Positions 32,854-41,283 of a stretch of 64,000 nt of DNA are shown piece by piece (the stretch's first letter is position 1; every line of letters starts with the position of its first letter). A program made the position numbers and the translations under genes. The notes under the pieces were generated by a model. That model was not told where the DNA came from. It saw only the letters and a program-made list of their open reading frames with translations, and did not search any database. The stretch comes from Paractinoplanes aksuensis (GTDB lineage Bacteria; Actinomycetota; Actinomycetes; Mycobacteriales; Micromonosporaceae), in the NCBI RefSeq assembly GCF_024137025.1, contig NZ_JAMYJR010000057.1, positions 1 through 64,000 of the forward strand. The letters run 5' to 3'.

Positions 32854-34005
32854 TTACTGGACGACGAAGAGCAGGCGGTTCGGGGAACCGGTGCCCGGGT
32901 TGGTGACGACGCCGGTGGTGGCGTTGTTGACCAGGCTGTCGCGCACCTGGGCCGGCGAGAAGCCGGTGTTGCGCGAAAGCACCAGCGCCGCCGCGCCGGC
33001 CACGTGCGGGCTGGCCATCGACGTGCCGCTGATCGAGCTGGTGGCCGAGTTCGAGTTGTACCAGGCCGACGTGATCGACGAGCCGGGGGCGAAGATGTCC
33101 AGGCAGGTGCCGTAGTTGGAGTAGCTGGCCCGGGCGTCCGTGCTGGTGGTCGCGCCGACCGTGATGGCGTTGGCCACGCGGGCGGGGGACGAGTTGCAGG
33201 CGTTCGCGGTCGAGTTGCCGGCGGCCAGGGCGAACGTGATGCCCTTGCCGATGGCCGTGTTCACCGCGTTGTCCAGCGTGGAGCTGACGCCGCCGCCGAG
33301 GCTCATGTTGGCCACCGCGGGCCGGGCCGTCTGGTTGCCGACCCAGTTGACGCCGGCGATGACGCCCGCCGTGGTGCCGCTGCCCGAGCAGTTCAGCACG
33401 CGCACGCCGACCAGCTTGACCTGCTTGGCCACGCCGTACGTGGTGCCGCCGACCGTGCCCGCCACGTGCGTGCCGTGGCCGTTGCAGTCGACCGCGCCGC
33501 TGCCGACCGCGTCGTACCCGGGGGTGGCCCGTCCGCCGCTGAACTCGTTGTGCGTGTAGCGGATGCCGGTGTCGATGATGTACGCGGTGACGTTCGAGGC
33601 CGTGACCGGGTAGGTGTACGTGGTGCTCAGCGGCCGGTTGCGCTGGTCGATGCGGTCGATGCCCCACGTCGCGTTGTTCTGCGTGGCCGACAGCGAGATG
33701 GTCTGGTTCTGCTCGACGTAGGCGACGCCGGCGCTGGCCGCGAGCCGCTTGGCCTGGGCCTGGCTCATCTTCGCCTCGTACCCGTTGATGATGCCGAGCT
33801 GCTGCCGGACCTGCCCGCCGACGCTGGCGGCCTGCGTCTTGGCGCCGGGCTTGAGGACCACGATGTAGCTGTCGGGGATCGCGGTGGCCGCGTCGGCCAG
33901 CCGGAGGTCCCCGGCGGGGGCGGCGGCCGCGGCGGGGGTGCCCACCGCGACGGCCACGGTGACCGCGGCGAACAGGCCGGCGGCCAGGGTGCGTCGAGTC
34001 GCCAT
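32854..34005 (-). CDS. Secreted subtilisin-like serine protease (S8, proteinase K/aqualysin type)
   Basis: 383-residue preproenzyme. Residues 1-30 are a signal peptide (RRTLAAGLFAAVTVAVAV ... AAAAAP). An inhibitor-I9 propeptide is at about 40-112 (SYIVVLKPGAKTQ, VAYVEQNQTISL). The catalytic triad is visible: Asp in AYIIDTGIRYTH near 146, His in CNGHGTHVAGTVGG near 179, Ser in GTSMASPHVAGAAAL near 329, with oxyanion Asn in AAGNST. Four or more Cys suggest disulfides. ATG 34005 follows GGGAGAGGA; the longer frame to 34047 adds a non-signal N-terminus. Confidence 0.95.
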   Translation of the reverse strand: MATRRTLAAGLFAAVTVAVAVGTPAAAAAPAGDLRLADAATAIPDSYIVVLKPGAKTQAASVGGQVRQQLGIINGYEAKMSQAQAKRLAASAGVAYVEQNQTISLSATQNNATWGIDRIDQRNRPLSTTYTYPVTASNVTAYIIDTGIRYTHNEFSGGRATPGYDAVGSGAVDCNGHGTHVAGTVGGTTYGVAKQVKLVGVRVLNCSGSGTTAGVIAGVNWVGNQTARPAVANMSLGGGVSSTLDNAVNTAIGKGITFALAAGNSTANACNSSPARVANAITVGATTSTDARASYSNYGTCLDIFAPGSSITSAWYNSNSATSSISGTSMASPHVAGAAALVLSRNTGFSPAQVRDSLVNNATTGVVTNPGTGSPNRLLFVVQ

Positions 34006-34028
34006 ACTGATCCTCTCCCGGAGCGTTC

Positions 34029-34052
34029 TTGAATTGACGGTTGTCACTTCAA
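34029..34052. promoter_or_regulatory. Operator-like inverted repeat upstream of the subtilase gene
   Basis: TTGAATTGAC (34029-34038), 4 bases, GTCACTTCAA (34043-34052): nine of ten bases are complementary. It lies between the divergent protease and MocR genes. Confidence 0.5.
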
Positions 34053-34124
34053 TAGGGAGAGCCTAGGCGGGTCGGCTCTAGATCGCCGCCATACCGATTG
34101 GGCCATAGTGCGGAGAATGACCAG

Positions 34125-35534
34125 GTGGACCTGATCATCCGGTTGGACGGCACGGACGGGAAGACCGCCGCGGTGTACCGGGCGCTGCGCACGGCGATCG
34201 TCGACGGGCGGCTCCCGGCCGGTGAGCGGCTGCCCGCGACCCGGACCCTCGCGGCCGACCTGGGCGTGGCCCGGGGGAGTGTCGCCGCCGCCTACGAACG
34301 TCTGGCCGCCGAGGGTTATCTGTCGTCGCGGGTGGGTGCGGGCACCTTCGTGGCCGCGGTGGCCCGGGGGCGGTCGCGGCGGCGGGCGGCGTCCGATCCG
34401 CTGCGGCCGCGTGACGACTGGTCGTGGGAGCCGCTCGTGACCAGCGGCGCCGTCGGCCGGCCGCGCTACGACTTCCGCACCGGCATTCCCGACGCGGGCC
34501 TTTTCCCCTTCGACGCCTGGCGGCGTCTGGTCACGGCCGAGTTGCGCTTGCGGGCCAACAACCCGGGTACGTACGGCGACCCGGCCGGCCACCCCGGCCT
34601 GCGCGAGGCGATAGCGCGTTACCTGGGTGTCTCGCGGGGAGTGCGGACCACCGCGGCCGACGTGGTCGTCACCAACGGCGCCCAGCACGCGTTCGACCTG
34701 CTGGCCCGCGTGCTGGTGAAGCCGGGTGACGCGGTCGCGGTCGAGGAGCCGGGCTATCCGCCGGCCCGCCGGATCCTGGCCGCGCTCGGCGCCCGGGTCA
34801 CGTTCGTGCCGGTCGACGATCAGGGGCTCGTCGTCGCCGACCTGCCCGCGAACTGCCGGCTCGTCTACACCACGCCGTCCCACCAGTTCCCGCTCGGCCG
34901 CGCGATGAGCCTGGCCCGGCGGCGCGAGCTGCTCGACTGGGCCCGCTGCCGGCCGGCCGCGATCGTCGAGGACGACTACGACAGCGAGTTCCGTTTCTCG
35001 GCCCGTCCGCTCGAGCCGTTGCACAGCCTCGACACGGCCGGTCGGGTCCTCTACGTGGGCACGTTCTCGAAGAGCATGATCCCGGCCGTACGCACGGGGT
35101 TCGTGCTGGCCCCGCCCGGTCTGCGCGATGCCCTGACCGCCGCGCGGCAGCTCGGGGACGGGTACGGGCAGCCGGCCGTGCAGGCCGCGCTGGCCCGCTT
35201 TCTCGACGAGGGGCTGCTGGCCCGGCACGTCCGCAAGGCCGGGAAGGCGTACGGGGAAAGGCACGCCCGCATCGCGGCAAAGCTGGCAGATATGTCCGGT
35301 TTGAAGCTCATCCCGTCAGCGGCCGGGCTGCACCTGACCGTGTTGACCGAGGTCAACTCCACTGCCGTGTCGACCGCCGCCGCGCGTCAGGGGCTGGCGG
35401 TCGACGACCTGCGGGACTATTCCGCCTCCCCGACCAGGCAGGCGGGCTTCGTGTTCGGGTTCGGCGCGACCGACCCGGCGCTGATCGACGAGGGGATGGC
35501 GCTCTTCGCGACCCTCCTGGCCCGCCACGCCTGA
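34125..35534 (+). CDS. MocR-family regulator (PdxR/GabR type)
   Basis: About 469 residues. GntR winged helix at about 15-85 (AVYRALRTAIVDGRLPAGER, LPATRTLAADLGVARGSVAA, YERLAAEGYLSSRVGAGTFV) and a C-terminal PLP aminotransferase-like domain with VTNGAQHAFDLLARVLVKPG, IVEDDYDSEFRF and YVGTFSKSMIPAVRTGFVL (PLP lysine in FSKS). GTG 34125 has GGAGA eight bases upstream. A half-preserved ATTGGGCCATA lies just upstream (34097-34107), the same motif as at the adjacent permease promoter. Its last 118 bases overlap the permease gene on the other strand. Confidence 0.92.
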   Translation: MDLIIRLDGTDGKTAAVYRALRTAIVDGRLPAGERLPATRTLAADLGVARGSVAAAYERLAAEGYLSSRVGAGTFVAAVARGRSRRRAASDPLRPRDDWSWEPLVTSGAVGRPRYDFRTGIPDAGLFPFDAWRRLVTAELRLRANNPGTYGDPAGHPGLREAIARYLGVSRGVRTTAADVVVTNGAQHAFDLLARVLVKPGDAVAVEEPGYPPARRILAALGARVTFVPVDDQGLVVADLPANCRLVYTTPSHQFPLGRAMSLARRRELLDWARCRPAAIVEDDYDSEFRFSARPLEPLHSLDTAGRVLYVGTFSKSMIPAVRTGFVLAPPGLRDALTAARQLGDGYGQPAVQAALARFLDEGLLARHVRKAGKAYGERHARIAAKLADMSGLKLIPSAAGLHLTVLTEVNSTAVSTAAARQGLAVDDLRDYSASPTRQAGFVFGFGATDPALIDEGMALFATLLARHA

Positions 35535-36724
35535 TAGGCCAGCGAGGCCGCCACGATCACCAGGCTGAGCAGCGCCGGCGCCCCGTTGAGCCAGAGCAGC
35601 CCGATCACCGACACGAGCCCGACCAGGGCCACGGCCCGGTAGCGGCCGCGCGGCAGCAGCCGGAGCGCGGCCGCCGTCCCGATCACGTAGACCAGCGTGA
35701 AGCAGCCGGTGACCAGCAGCAGCATGGTGTGCAGGTCGATCGGCAGCGCGGCCGAGACGAGGCTGCCGCCGAAGATCACGAGCAGTGACTTGCGCGGTGT
35801 GCCGGCCAGCCGGGCCGGCAGCGCGCCGTCGCGGGCCAGCGCCGCCCCGAGCTGGGACGCCCCGGCCAGGTACGCGTTGACCGCCCCCACGGTGAGCAGG
35901 ACCGCCACCACCGCGGTGATCACCCGGACCGGCCCGCCGAAGCCGGACGCCAGCAGGTCGGCCAGCGGCGCCGTGCTGCCGCCGAGGGCCGGGCCCAGCA
36001 CGAGCACGCTGACCGCCGCGACCGCGAGATACAGCCCGCCGACGGTGACGACGGCGATGGCCGTGGCCCGGGGCACGTCCCGGCGGGGGTTGCGGTACGA
36101 GCCGGCCAGTGACGAGACCGCCTCCCAGCCGGCGAACCCCCACACGAGCACGGCCGCCGCCGGCCCGACGGCCGACCAGCCGTGCGGGGCGAACGGAGTG
36201 AGGTTGTCCCAGCGGACGTGCGGCAGCGCGGCCACGACGGTGACCAGCAGCAGCGCGGCCAGCACGCCCGTCAGGACGAGCTGGACACGCCCCGTGACGC
36301 GCAGCCCGAACCAGTTCATGACGAAGACCGTGCCCACGATGACCACGAAGGTCAGCAGCACCGTGGCGCGGCCGCCGCCGAGCACGTCGGCCACGTAGCC
36401 GCCGGCGAAGGCGGTCGCGGCCGGTGCGCCGAGCGGCACCGCGAAGAAGAAGCACCAGCCGACAGCGGCCCCGAGACGCGGCCCGAAGGCCAGCCGGACG
36501 TAGGTCGAGACCCCGCCGCCGTCCGGGTGCCGCGCCCCGAGCGCGGCGAAGGTCAGGGCCAGCGGGGCCGAGAGCACGATCAGGGCGATCCAGGCGACCA
36601 GCGAGGCCGGGCCGGCGACCTCGGCCGCCAGGGCCGGCATCGAGATCACGCCGGTGCCGAGGACGGCCCCCACGCAGAGGGCCGCGCCCTGGGCCAGGGA
36701 CAAGCCGGAGTCTTTCTGTGCCAT
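35417..36724 (-). CDS. APC-family amino acid permease
   Basis: 435 residues with about twelve hydrophobic segments. The N-terminal LSLAQGAALCVGAVLGTGVISMPALAA carries the APC substrate-backbone motif (GxGxxxG). HPDGGGVSTYVRLAFGPRLG and WGFAGWEAVSSLAGSYRNPRRDVPRA are typical of the amino acid/polyamine/cation family. It probably moves an amino acid or amine. The divergent operators at its start and the convergent MocR gene (PdxR/GabR type) suggest control by that regulator. Its 3' end overlaps the MocR 3' end by 118 bases. Confidence 0.92.
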   Translation of the reverse strand: MAQKDSGLSLAQGAALCVGAVLGTGVISMPALAAEVAGPASLVAWIALIVLSAPLALTFAALGARHPDGGGVSTYVRLAFGPRLGAAVGWCFFFAVPLGAPAATAFAGGYVADVLGGGRATVLLTFVVIVGTVFVMNWFGLRVTGRVQLVLTGVLAALLLVTVVAALPHVRWDNLTPFAPHGWSAVGPAAAVLVWGFAGWEAVSSLAGSYRNPRRDVPRATAIAVVTVGGLYLAVAAVSVLVLGPALGGSTAPLADLLASGFGGPVRVITAVVAVLLTVGAVNAYLAGASQLGAALARDGALPARLAGTPRKSLLVIFGGSLVSAALPIDLHTMLLLVTGCFTLVYVIGTAAALRLLPRGRYRAVALVGLVSVIGLLWLNGAPALLSLVIVAASLAYQAWRARRVAKSAIPSSISAGSVAPNPNTKPACLVGEAE

Positions 36725-36755
36725 GCGCCCACGCTAGGACGACATTGGCTCGCCC

Positions 36756-36790
36756 TTTGGTCCAATCAAGGGCGGATCAATTGGGCCAAT
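36756..36790. promoter_or_regulatory. Twin operators upstream of the APC permease
   Basis: TTTGGTCCAAT (36756-36766) and ATTGGGCCAAT (36780-36790) are two ATTGG-N-CCAAT palindromes with centres 24 bases apart, 32 bases upstream of the permease ATG. The second is perfect. The same motif occurs upstream of the neighbouring MocR gene. Confidence 0.65.
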
Positions 36791-37401
36791 CAGAGGCCCA
36801 GCTTCGCGTCCCCTAAACCGTCGCCCTCGATGGCCACGCGGGCGTGCTCCCGGCGGCCGGTGAGGAACAGGGCCAGTTCCCCGGGCGGCCCGGTCAGCGT
36901 GGTCGCCGGGTGGTCGCCCACGGTGAACGAACCGTACCCGGGGGCTTTGACCTCGACGGCCACCCCGGTCCGGCGCAGCACCAGCTTGCCGGTGAGCTTG
37001 ACGTTGCGCCAGAGCGCGGCCTCGAAGCCGGGGTCGAGCTCGCGCGGCACCCAGCCGGGCTGGGCCCGGCGCGCGTCCTCGTGGTGCACGAAGAACTCGA
37101 TCGTGTTGGCCGGCTCGTCGACCAGGGGATTGCTCACCGGGCTCCACCAGGGCGGCCGGCGGACCTCGGACACCACCTCGGCGTACGGCTGGGAAGCCTT
37201 TTGCTGCCGGACGCGTTCCCCGTAGGCCTGGAGCGGCCGGATCATGGCGCCGGCCGCGGCGTCGGGGCGGCGGTCCCGCACTACCAGGTGGGCCGCGAGA
37301 TCGCGGGTGGCCCATCCCTCGCACAGGGTCGGCTCGTCCGGGCCGAGGCGCAGGAGCAGGTCAGCGAGCAGGCGTCGTTCGCGCTGGGCATAGGCGGTCA
37401 C
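36790..37401 (-). CDS. TIGR03085-like DinB/mycothiol-dependent-isomerase-type protein
   Basis: 203 residues. ERRLLADLLLRLGPDEPTLCEGWATRDLAAHLVVRDRRPD near 6-45 matches the N-terminal helical, metal-binding domain of the maleylpyruvate-isomerase/DinB superfamily (TIGR03085 type). FVHHEDARRAQPGW near 98-111 has the second conserved His-containing helix. The family may use mycothiol; function unknown. GTG 37401 is preferred because TACGAT lies seven bases upstream and the product starts at the family position; the frame reaches 37419. Confidence 0.85.
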   Translation of the reverse strand: MTAYAQRERRLLADLLLRLGPDEPTLCEGWATRDLAAHLVVRDRRPDAAAGAMIRPLQAYGERVRQQKASQPYAEVVSEVRRPPWWSPVSNPLVDEPANTIEFFVHHEDARRAQPGWVPRELDPGFEAALWRNVKLTGKLVLRRTGVAVEVKAPGYGSFTVGDHPATTLTGPPGELALFLTGRREHARVAIEGDGLGDAKLGL

Positions 37402-37408
37402 AAACGTG

Positions 37409-37414
37409 ATCGTA
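37409..37414 (-). promoter_or_regulatory. Possible leaderless -10 of the TIGR03085-like gene
   Basis: Minus-strand TACGAT, seven bases, GTG 37401. Confidence 0.4.
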
Positions 37415-37512
37415 GACACATGTTACGAAGGTGAACGTCAGCGACCCCGTTCGGCAGGATGGGTATGTAAGGCCGGAACACCCGGCGAACACTTACCAGT
37501 CAGGTAGGAATT

Positions 37513-39324
37513 TTGAGCACCAGGTCCAGCCGCGACGTGCTGGTACGGGGACTGCGGGTGCTGGGCCAGGCGATTCGCACCGAGCCGCGCCTGTTCACCA
37601 TCGGGGTGATCGGCAGCAGTGTCTTCGGCCTGCTCGTCATCGCCAACTCGTACGTCGTCGGCGCCGTCATCGGCCGTGTCGTGGTGCCCGCCTTCACCAG
37701 CGGCTCCACCGGCACCGGCACGCTCGCCCTGATCGCCGCCGTGTTCCTCGGCCTCAGCGCGCTGCGCGTCCTGACCATCTTCGGCCGCCGTCTCGGCGCG
37801 GGCTACATGCAGTTCCGGCTGCAGGCCCGCTACCGCCGCGCGGTGACCCGGCGCTACCTGTCGCTGCCGCCGTCCTGGCATCAGCAGCACGCCACCGGCA
37901 GCCTGCTGTCCAACGCCAACTCCGACGTCGAGGCGGCGTTCGTGCCGATCGCGCCGCTGCCGTTCGCGGTCGGCACGATCGTGATGATCCTGGCCGCCGT
38001 GGTCGCCCTGTTCTTCACCGACTGGGTGCTGGCCATGGTCGGGGTCGTCCTGTTCCCGATGCTCTTCGCCCTGAACACGTTCTATGCCCGCCGCATGTCG
38101 CCGCGCCAGATCAAGGCGCAGCAGATGCGGGCCAAGGTCAGCGCTGTCGCCCACGAGAGCTTCGACGGTGCGCTGGTGGTCAAGACCATGGGCCGCGAGG
38201 AGGACGAGTCCCGCCGGTTCAAGGTCTACGTCGACGAGCTGCGCGACTCGCTGATCTCGGTCGGCCGGCTCCGCGGCCTGTTCGACCCGGTCATGGACGC
38301 GCTGCCCAGCGTCGGCACCCTGGCCGTGCTGCTGCTCGGCGCGTGGCGGCTGCAGAACGGCGCGATCACCGTGACCGAGCTGGTCACCGTGGCCTTCCTG
38401 TTCACCGTGCTGGCCTTCCCGGTCCGCGCGATCGGCTGGGTGCTGGGCGAACTGCCGCGCAGCGTCGCCGGGTGGGACAGGGTGCAGTCGGTGCTGGCGG
38501 CCGAGGGCGACCTGGCCTACGGCTCGGCCACCGCGTCCGCGAACGGGCCGGCCACGCTGCGGTTCGAGAAGGTCGATTTCGCGTACGGGGACGGTCCGCT
38601 GGTCCTGCGGGACGTGTCCTTCGAGGTGCCGCCGGGCAAGACCGTGGCCCTGGTCGGGGCGACCGGCTCCGGCAAATCGACGATCGCGGCGCTGTCGGTC
38701 CGGCTCGTCGACCCCGGCGCGGGTGAGGTCAGGCTGGACGACACGCCGCTGCCCGCGCTCAGCGAGGCCGGCCTGACCAGCGCGTCCGCTCTCGTACCGC
38801 AATTGCCGTTCGTCTTCGACGACACCGTGCGGGGCAACATCACGCTCGAACGGGACGGCGTCGACGACGAGGCCGTCTGGGCCGCGCTGCGGCTGGCCGA
38901 GGCCGACGGTTTCGTGGCCGCCCTGCCCGAAGGCATCGACACGGCGGTCGGTGAACGCGGCACGTCGCTCTCCGGTGGACAGCGGCAGCGGCTCACGCTG
39001 GCCCGCGCGCTGGCCGGACGGCCGCGGCTGCTGGTGCTCGACGACGCGACGAGCGCGGTCGACCCGCGGGTGGAGGCGGCGATCCTGGCCTCGCTGCGCG
39101 GCGGTGACACCAGCGCGTCGATCCTGGTCGTGGCCTACCGCCGGGCCACCATCGCGCTGGCCGACGAGGTCGTCTATCTCGAACAGGGCAAGGTCGTGGC
39201 CACCGGCACCCACACTGAGCTGCTGGCCGCGCACCCGGGCTACGTCGAGCTGGTCACGGCGTACGAGAAGGCCGAAGCCGAGAAGGCCGAATCTGACACC
39301 GAGGCCGAAAGGGTTCAAGCATGA
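37513..39324 (+). CDS. ABC exporter half-transporter, subunit with degenerate catalytic site
   Basis: 603 residues: six-helix membrane domain (about 30-320) fused to an ATPase. Walker A GATGSGKST near 382 and signature LSGGQRQR near 485 are intact. Walker B reads LLVLDDAT near 507, with Asp in place of the catalytic Glu, and the switch region reads VVAYRRAT near 538, with Tyr in place of His. These changes mark the non-hydrolysing site of heterodimeric exporters. TTG start with AGGTAGGA upstream. It overlaps the partner gene by 4 bases (ATGA). The substrate is unknown (lipid, peptide or drug). Confidence 0.93.
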   Translation: MSTRSSRDVLVRGLRVLGQAIRTEPRLFTIGVIGSSVFGLLVIANSYVVGAVIGRVVVPAFTSGSTGTGTLALIAAVFLGLSALRVLTIFGRRLGAGYMQFRLQARYRRAVTRRYLSLPPSWHQQHATGSLLSNANSDVEAAFVPIAPLPFAVGTIVMILAAVVALFFTDWVLAMVGVVLFPMLFALNTFYARRMSPRQIKAQQMRAKVSAVAHESFDGALVVKTMGREEDESRRFKVYVDELRDSLISVGRLRGLFDPVMDALPSVGTLAVLLLGAWRLQNGAITVTELVTVAFLFTVLAFPVRAIGWVLGELPRSVAGWDRVQSVLAAEGDLAYGSATASANGPATLRFEKVDFAYGDGPLVLRDVSFEVPPGKTVALVGATGSGKSTIAALSVRLVDPGAGEVRLDDTPLPALSEAGLTSASALVPQLPFVFDDTVRGNITLERDGVDDEAVWAALRLAEADGFVAALPEGIDTAVGERGTSLSGGQRQRLTLARALAGRPRLLVLDDATSAVDPRVEAAILASLRGGDTSASILVVAYRRATIALADEVVYLEQGKVVATGTHTELLAAHPGYVELVTAYEKAEAEKAESDTEAERVQA

Positions 39325-41102
39325 GCGCCGGCACGATGGCGCCCGCCCGGGCGGGCACGCTGGCGACGATCAAGCGCGGGCTGTCTCTCTCGCCCGAGCT
39401 GCGACCCGGGCTGGGCGGCACGATCGCCCTGGCCGTGGTGCAGATGTCGGGCCGGGTGGCCGTCCCCATCGCCGTGCAGCAGGGCATCGACCACGGCATC
39501 CGCGGCGCCGGCGGCCCCGACCTGATCTTCGTGACCGAGGTCGTGGCGTTCACCTTCGTGGCGCTGATGATCTCGACGGTGGCCGGCTATCTGATGACCC
39601 GGCGCCTGTTCACGGTCAGCGAGACCGCGCTCGGGGCGCTGCGCTCGCGCACGTTCCGGCACATCCACGACCTGTCGATGCTGCACCAGCAGTCCGAGCG
39701 GCGCGGCACGATGGTGTCCCGGGTGACCAGCGACGTCGACCAGATCTCGATCTTCCTGCAGACCGGTGGCGTGCAGTTGCTGCTGGCCAGCGGGCAACTG
39801 CTGGTCTCGACGATCGTGATGTTCATCTACTCCTGGCAGCTCACTATCGTGGTGCTGCTCGCCTTCGGCCCGGCCGTCGCGGTCATCCGGCTGTTCCAGA
39901 AGCGGCTGGCCGCCGTCTACGGCGCGGTCCGCGAGCGGACCGGCGTCATGCTGGGCGCCATCGCCGAGAGCGTCGTCGGGGCCATGGTCATCCGGGCCTA
40001 CGGGGTGGCCGGCCGGACCGGCAAGCGGCTCGACTCGTCGATCGGGCGGCTCGAGGTGTCCCAGCGCAAGGCCCTGCGCACCAGCGTGACCAGCTTCTCC
40101 AGCGGCGAGATCGGGGCCGGACTGGCCCTGGCCGGGGTGGTCGTGGTCGGCGTGCTGATCGGGGTCGACGGCGGCCTCACCGTGGGCCGGCTGACCGCGT
40201 TCCTGTTCCTGGTGACACTGTTCATCCAGCCCGTGCAGATCGCCACCGACATGCTCAACGAGGCCCAGAACGCGGTGGCCGGGTGGCGGCGGGTGCTCGA
40301 CGTGCTCGACCTCGAACCCGACGTCAAGGACCCGGACGAGGTGGGCGTCGACCTGCCCGCCGGCCCGCTCTCGGTGCGGTTCGCCGACGTGTCGTTCCGC
40401 TACCCGGGCGGCCCGATCGTGCTGGCCGACGTGGCGTTGGAGATCCAACCGCGTACGAAAGTGGCCGTGGTCGGTGAGACCGGGTCGGGCAAGACCACTT
40501 TCGCGAAGCTGCTCACCCGGTTGATGGACCCCGTGGAGGGTGAAGTTCTGCTCTCGGGGACGCCGCTGCGTGAGGTGCGGTTCGCGGCTCTGAGGTCTCG
40601 GGTGGTGATGGTGCCGCAGGACGGGTTCCTGTTCGACGCCACGATCGCCGAGAACATCCGCTTCGCCGAGCCGTCGCTGACCGACGCCCAGCTCACGGAC
40701 GCCTTCACCGAGTTGGGCCTGTCCGACTGGCTGGCCGGGCTGCCGGGCGGGCTCGAGACGCCGGTCGGGGAGCGTGGGGAGGCGCTCAGCGTGGGGGAGC
40801 GGCAGTTGGTGGCGCTGGTCCGGGCGTACGTGGCCGACCCCGACCTGCTGGTGCTCGACGAGGCGACCAGCGCGGTCGACCCGGCTACCGAGGTTCGGCT
40901 GCAGCGTGCGCTCGATACCGTGACCCGGGGGCGCACGACCGTTGCCATTGCGCACCGGCTGTCGACGGCTCAGGCTGCTGATGAGGTCATCGTCGTGGAT
41001 GCGGGCCGCGTTGTTCAACGCGGCCCGCATGCACAGCTGGTCACCCAGGAAGGGTCTATTTACGCCAAGCTCTATGCGTCTTGGTTGGAGCAGACGCGGT
41101 AA
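39321..41102 (+). CDS. ABC exporter half-transporter, catalytically complete partner
   Basis: 593 residues: membrane domain (about 20-320) and ATPase. Walker A GETGSGKTT near 384, Walker B LLVLDEAT near 509 and the switch His in AIAHRLST near 541 are intact, but the signature is ALSVGERQL instead of LSGGQ. In the heterodimer, the degenerate signature would face the degenerate Walker B of the upstream subunit, while the intact LSGGQ of that subunit completes this one. The pair therefore has one active and one structural ATP site. ATG overlaps the upstream stop. Its end is followed by the hairpin/repeat region. Confidence 0.94.
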   Translation: MSAGTMAPARAGTLATIKRGLSLSPELRPGLGGTIALAVVQMSGRVAVPIAVQQGIDHGIRGAGGPDLIFVTEVVAFTFVALMISTVAGYLMTRRLFTVSETALGALRSRTFRHIHDLSMLHQQSERRGTMVSRVTSDVDQISIFLQTGGVQLLLASGQLLVSTIVMFIYSWQLTIVVLLAFGPAVAVIRLFQKRLAAVYGAVRERTGVMLGAIAESVVGAMVIRAYGVAGRTGKRLDSSIGRLEVSQRKALRTSVTSFSSGEIGAGLALAGVVVVGVLIGVDGGLTVGRLTAFLFLVTLFIQPVQIATDMLNEAQNAVAGWRRVLDVLDLEPDVKDPDEVGVDLPAGPLSVRFADVSFRYPGGPIVLADVALEIQPRTKVAVVGETGSGKTTFAKLLTRLMDPVEGEVLLSGTPLREVRFAALRSRVVMVPQDGFLFDATIAENIRFAEPSLTDAQLTDAFTELGLSDWLAGLPGGLETPVGERGEALSVGERQLVALVRAYVADPDLLVLDEATSAVDPATEVRLQRALDTVTRGRTTVAIAHRLSTAQAADEVIVVDAGRVVQRGPHAQLVTQEGSIYAKLYASWLEQTR

Positions 41103-41160
41103 CTCTGGGTTCTTTTTGTAACTGGCCCCGCTGTATTTCTGGCTCCGCTTCGCTGCGCGG

Positions 41161-41269
41161 GCAATCGCCTCTTCGAGGCTGATGAGGAGGCAGCCGATTT
41201 TCCGCCGCCGCAAAGAGCAAGAGCGCGGCGTCGAAAAATCGACTGCCTCCTCATCAGCGAGGCGATTGC
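41161..41269. repeat. Long hairpin element downstream of the ABC exporter
   Basis: Left arm 41161-41201 (GCAATCGCCTC ... GATGAGGAGGCAG ... GATTTT) and right arm 41235-41269 are inverted copies differing by one base and a 6-base insertion in the left arm. The loop holds a further CGCCGC/GCGGCG stem (41206-41211 / 41225-41230). It could be a terminator-like structure or a MITE-like remnant; no target-site duplication is evident. Confidence 0.75.
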
Positions 41270-41283
41270 ACGGGGCTGGACAA

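Noticed and set aside
41161..41269. Insertion sequence
   Set aside because: Inverted arms are adjacent around a 33-base loop, with no transposase frame and no visible target duplication.
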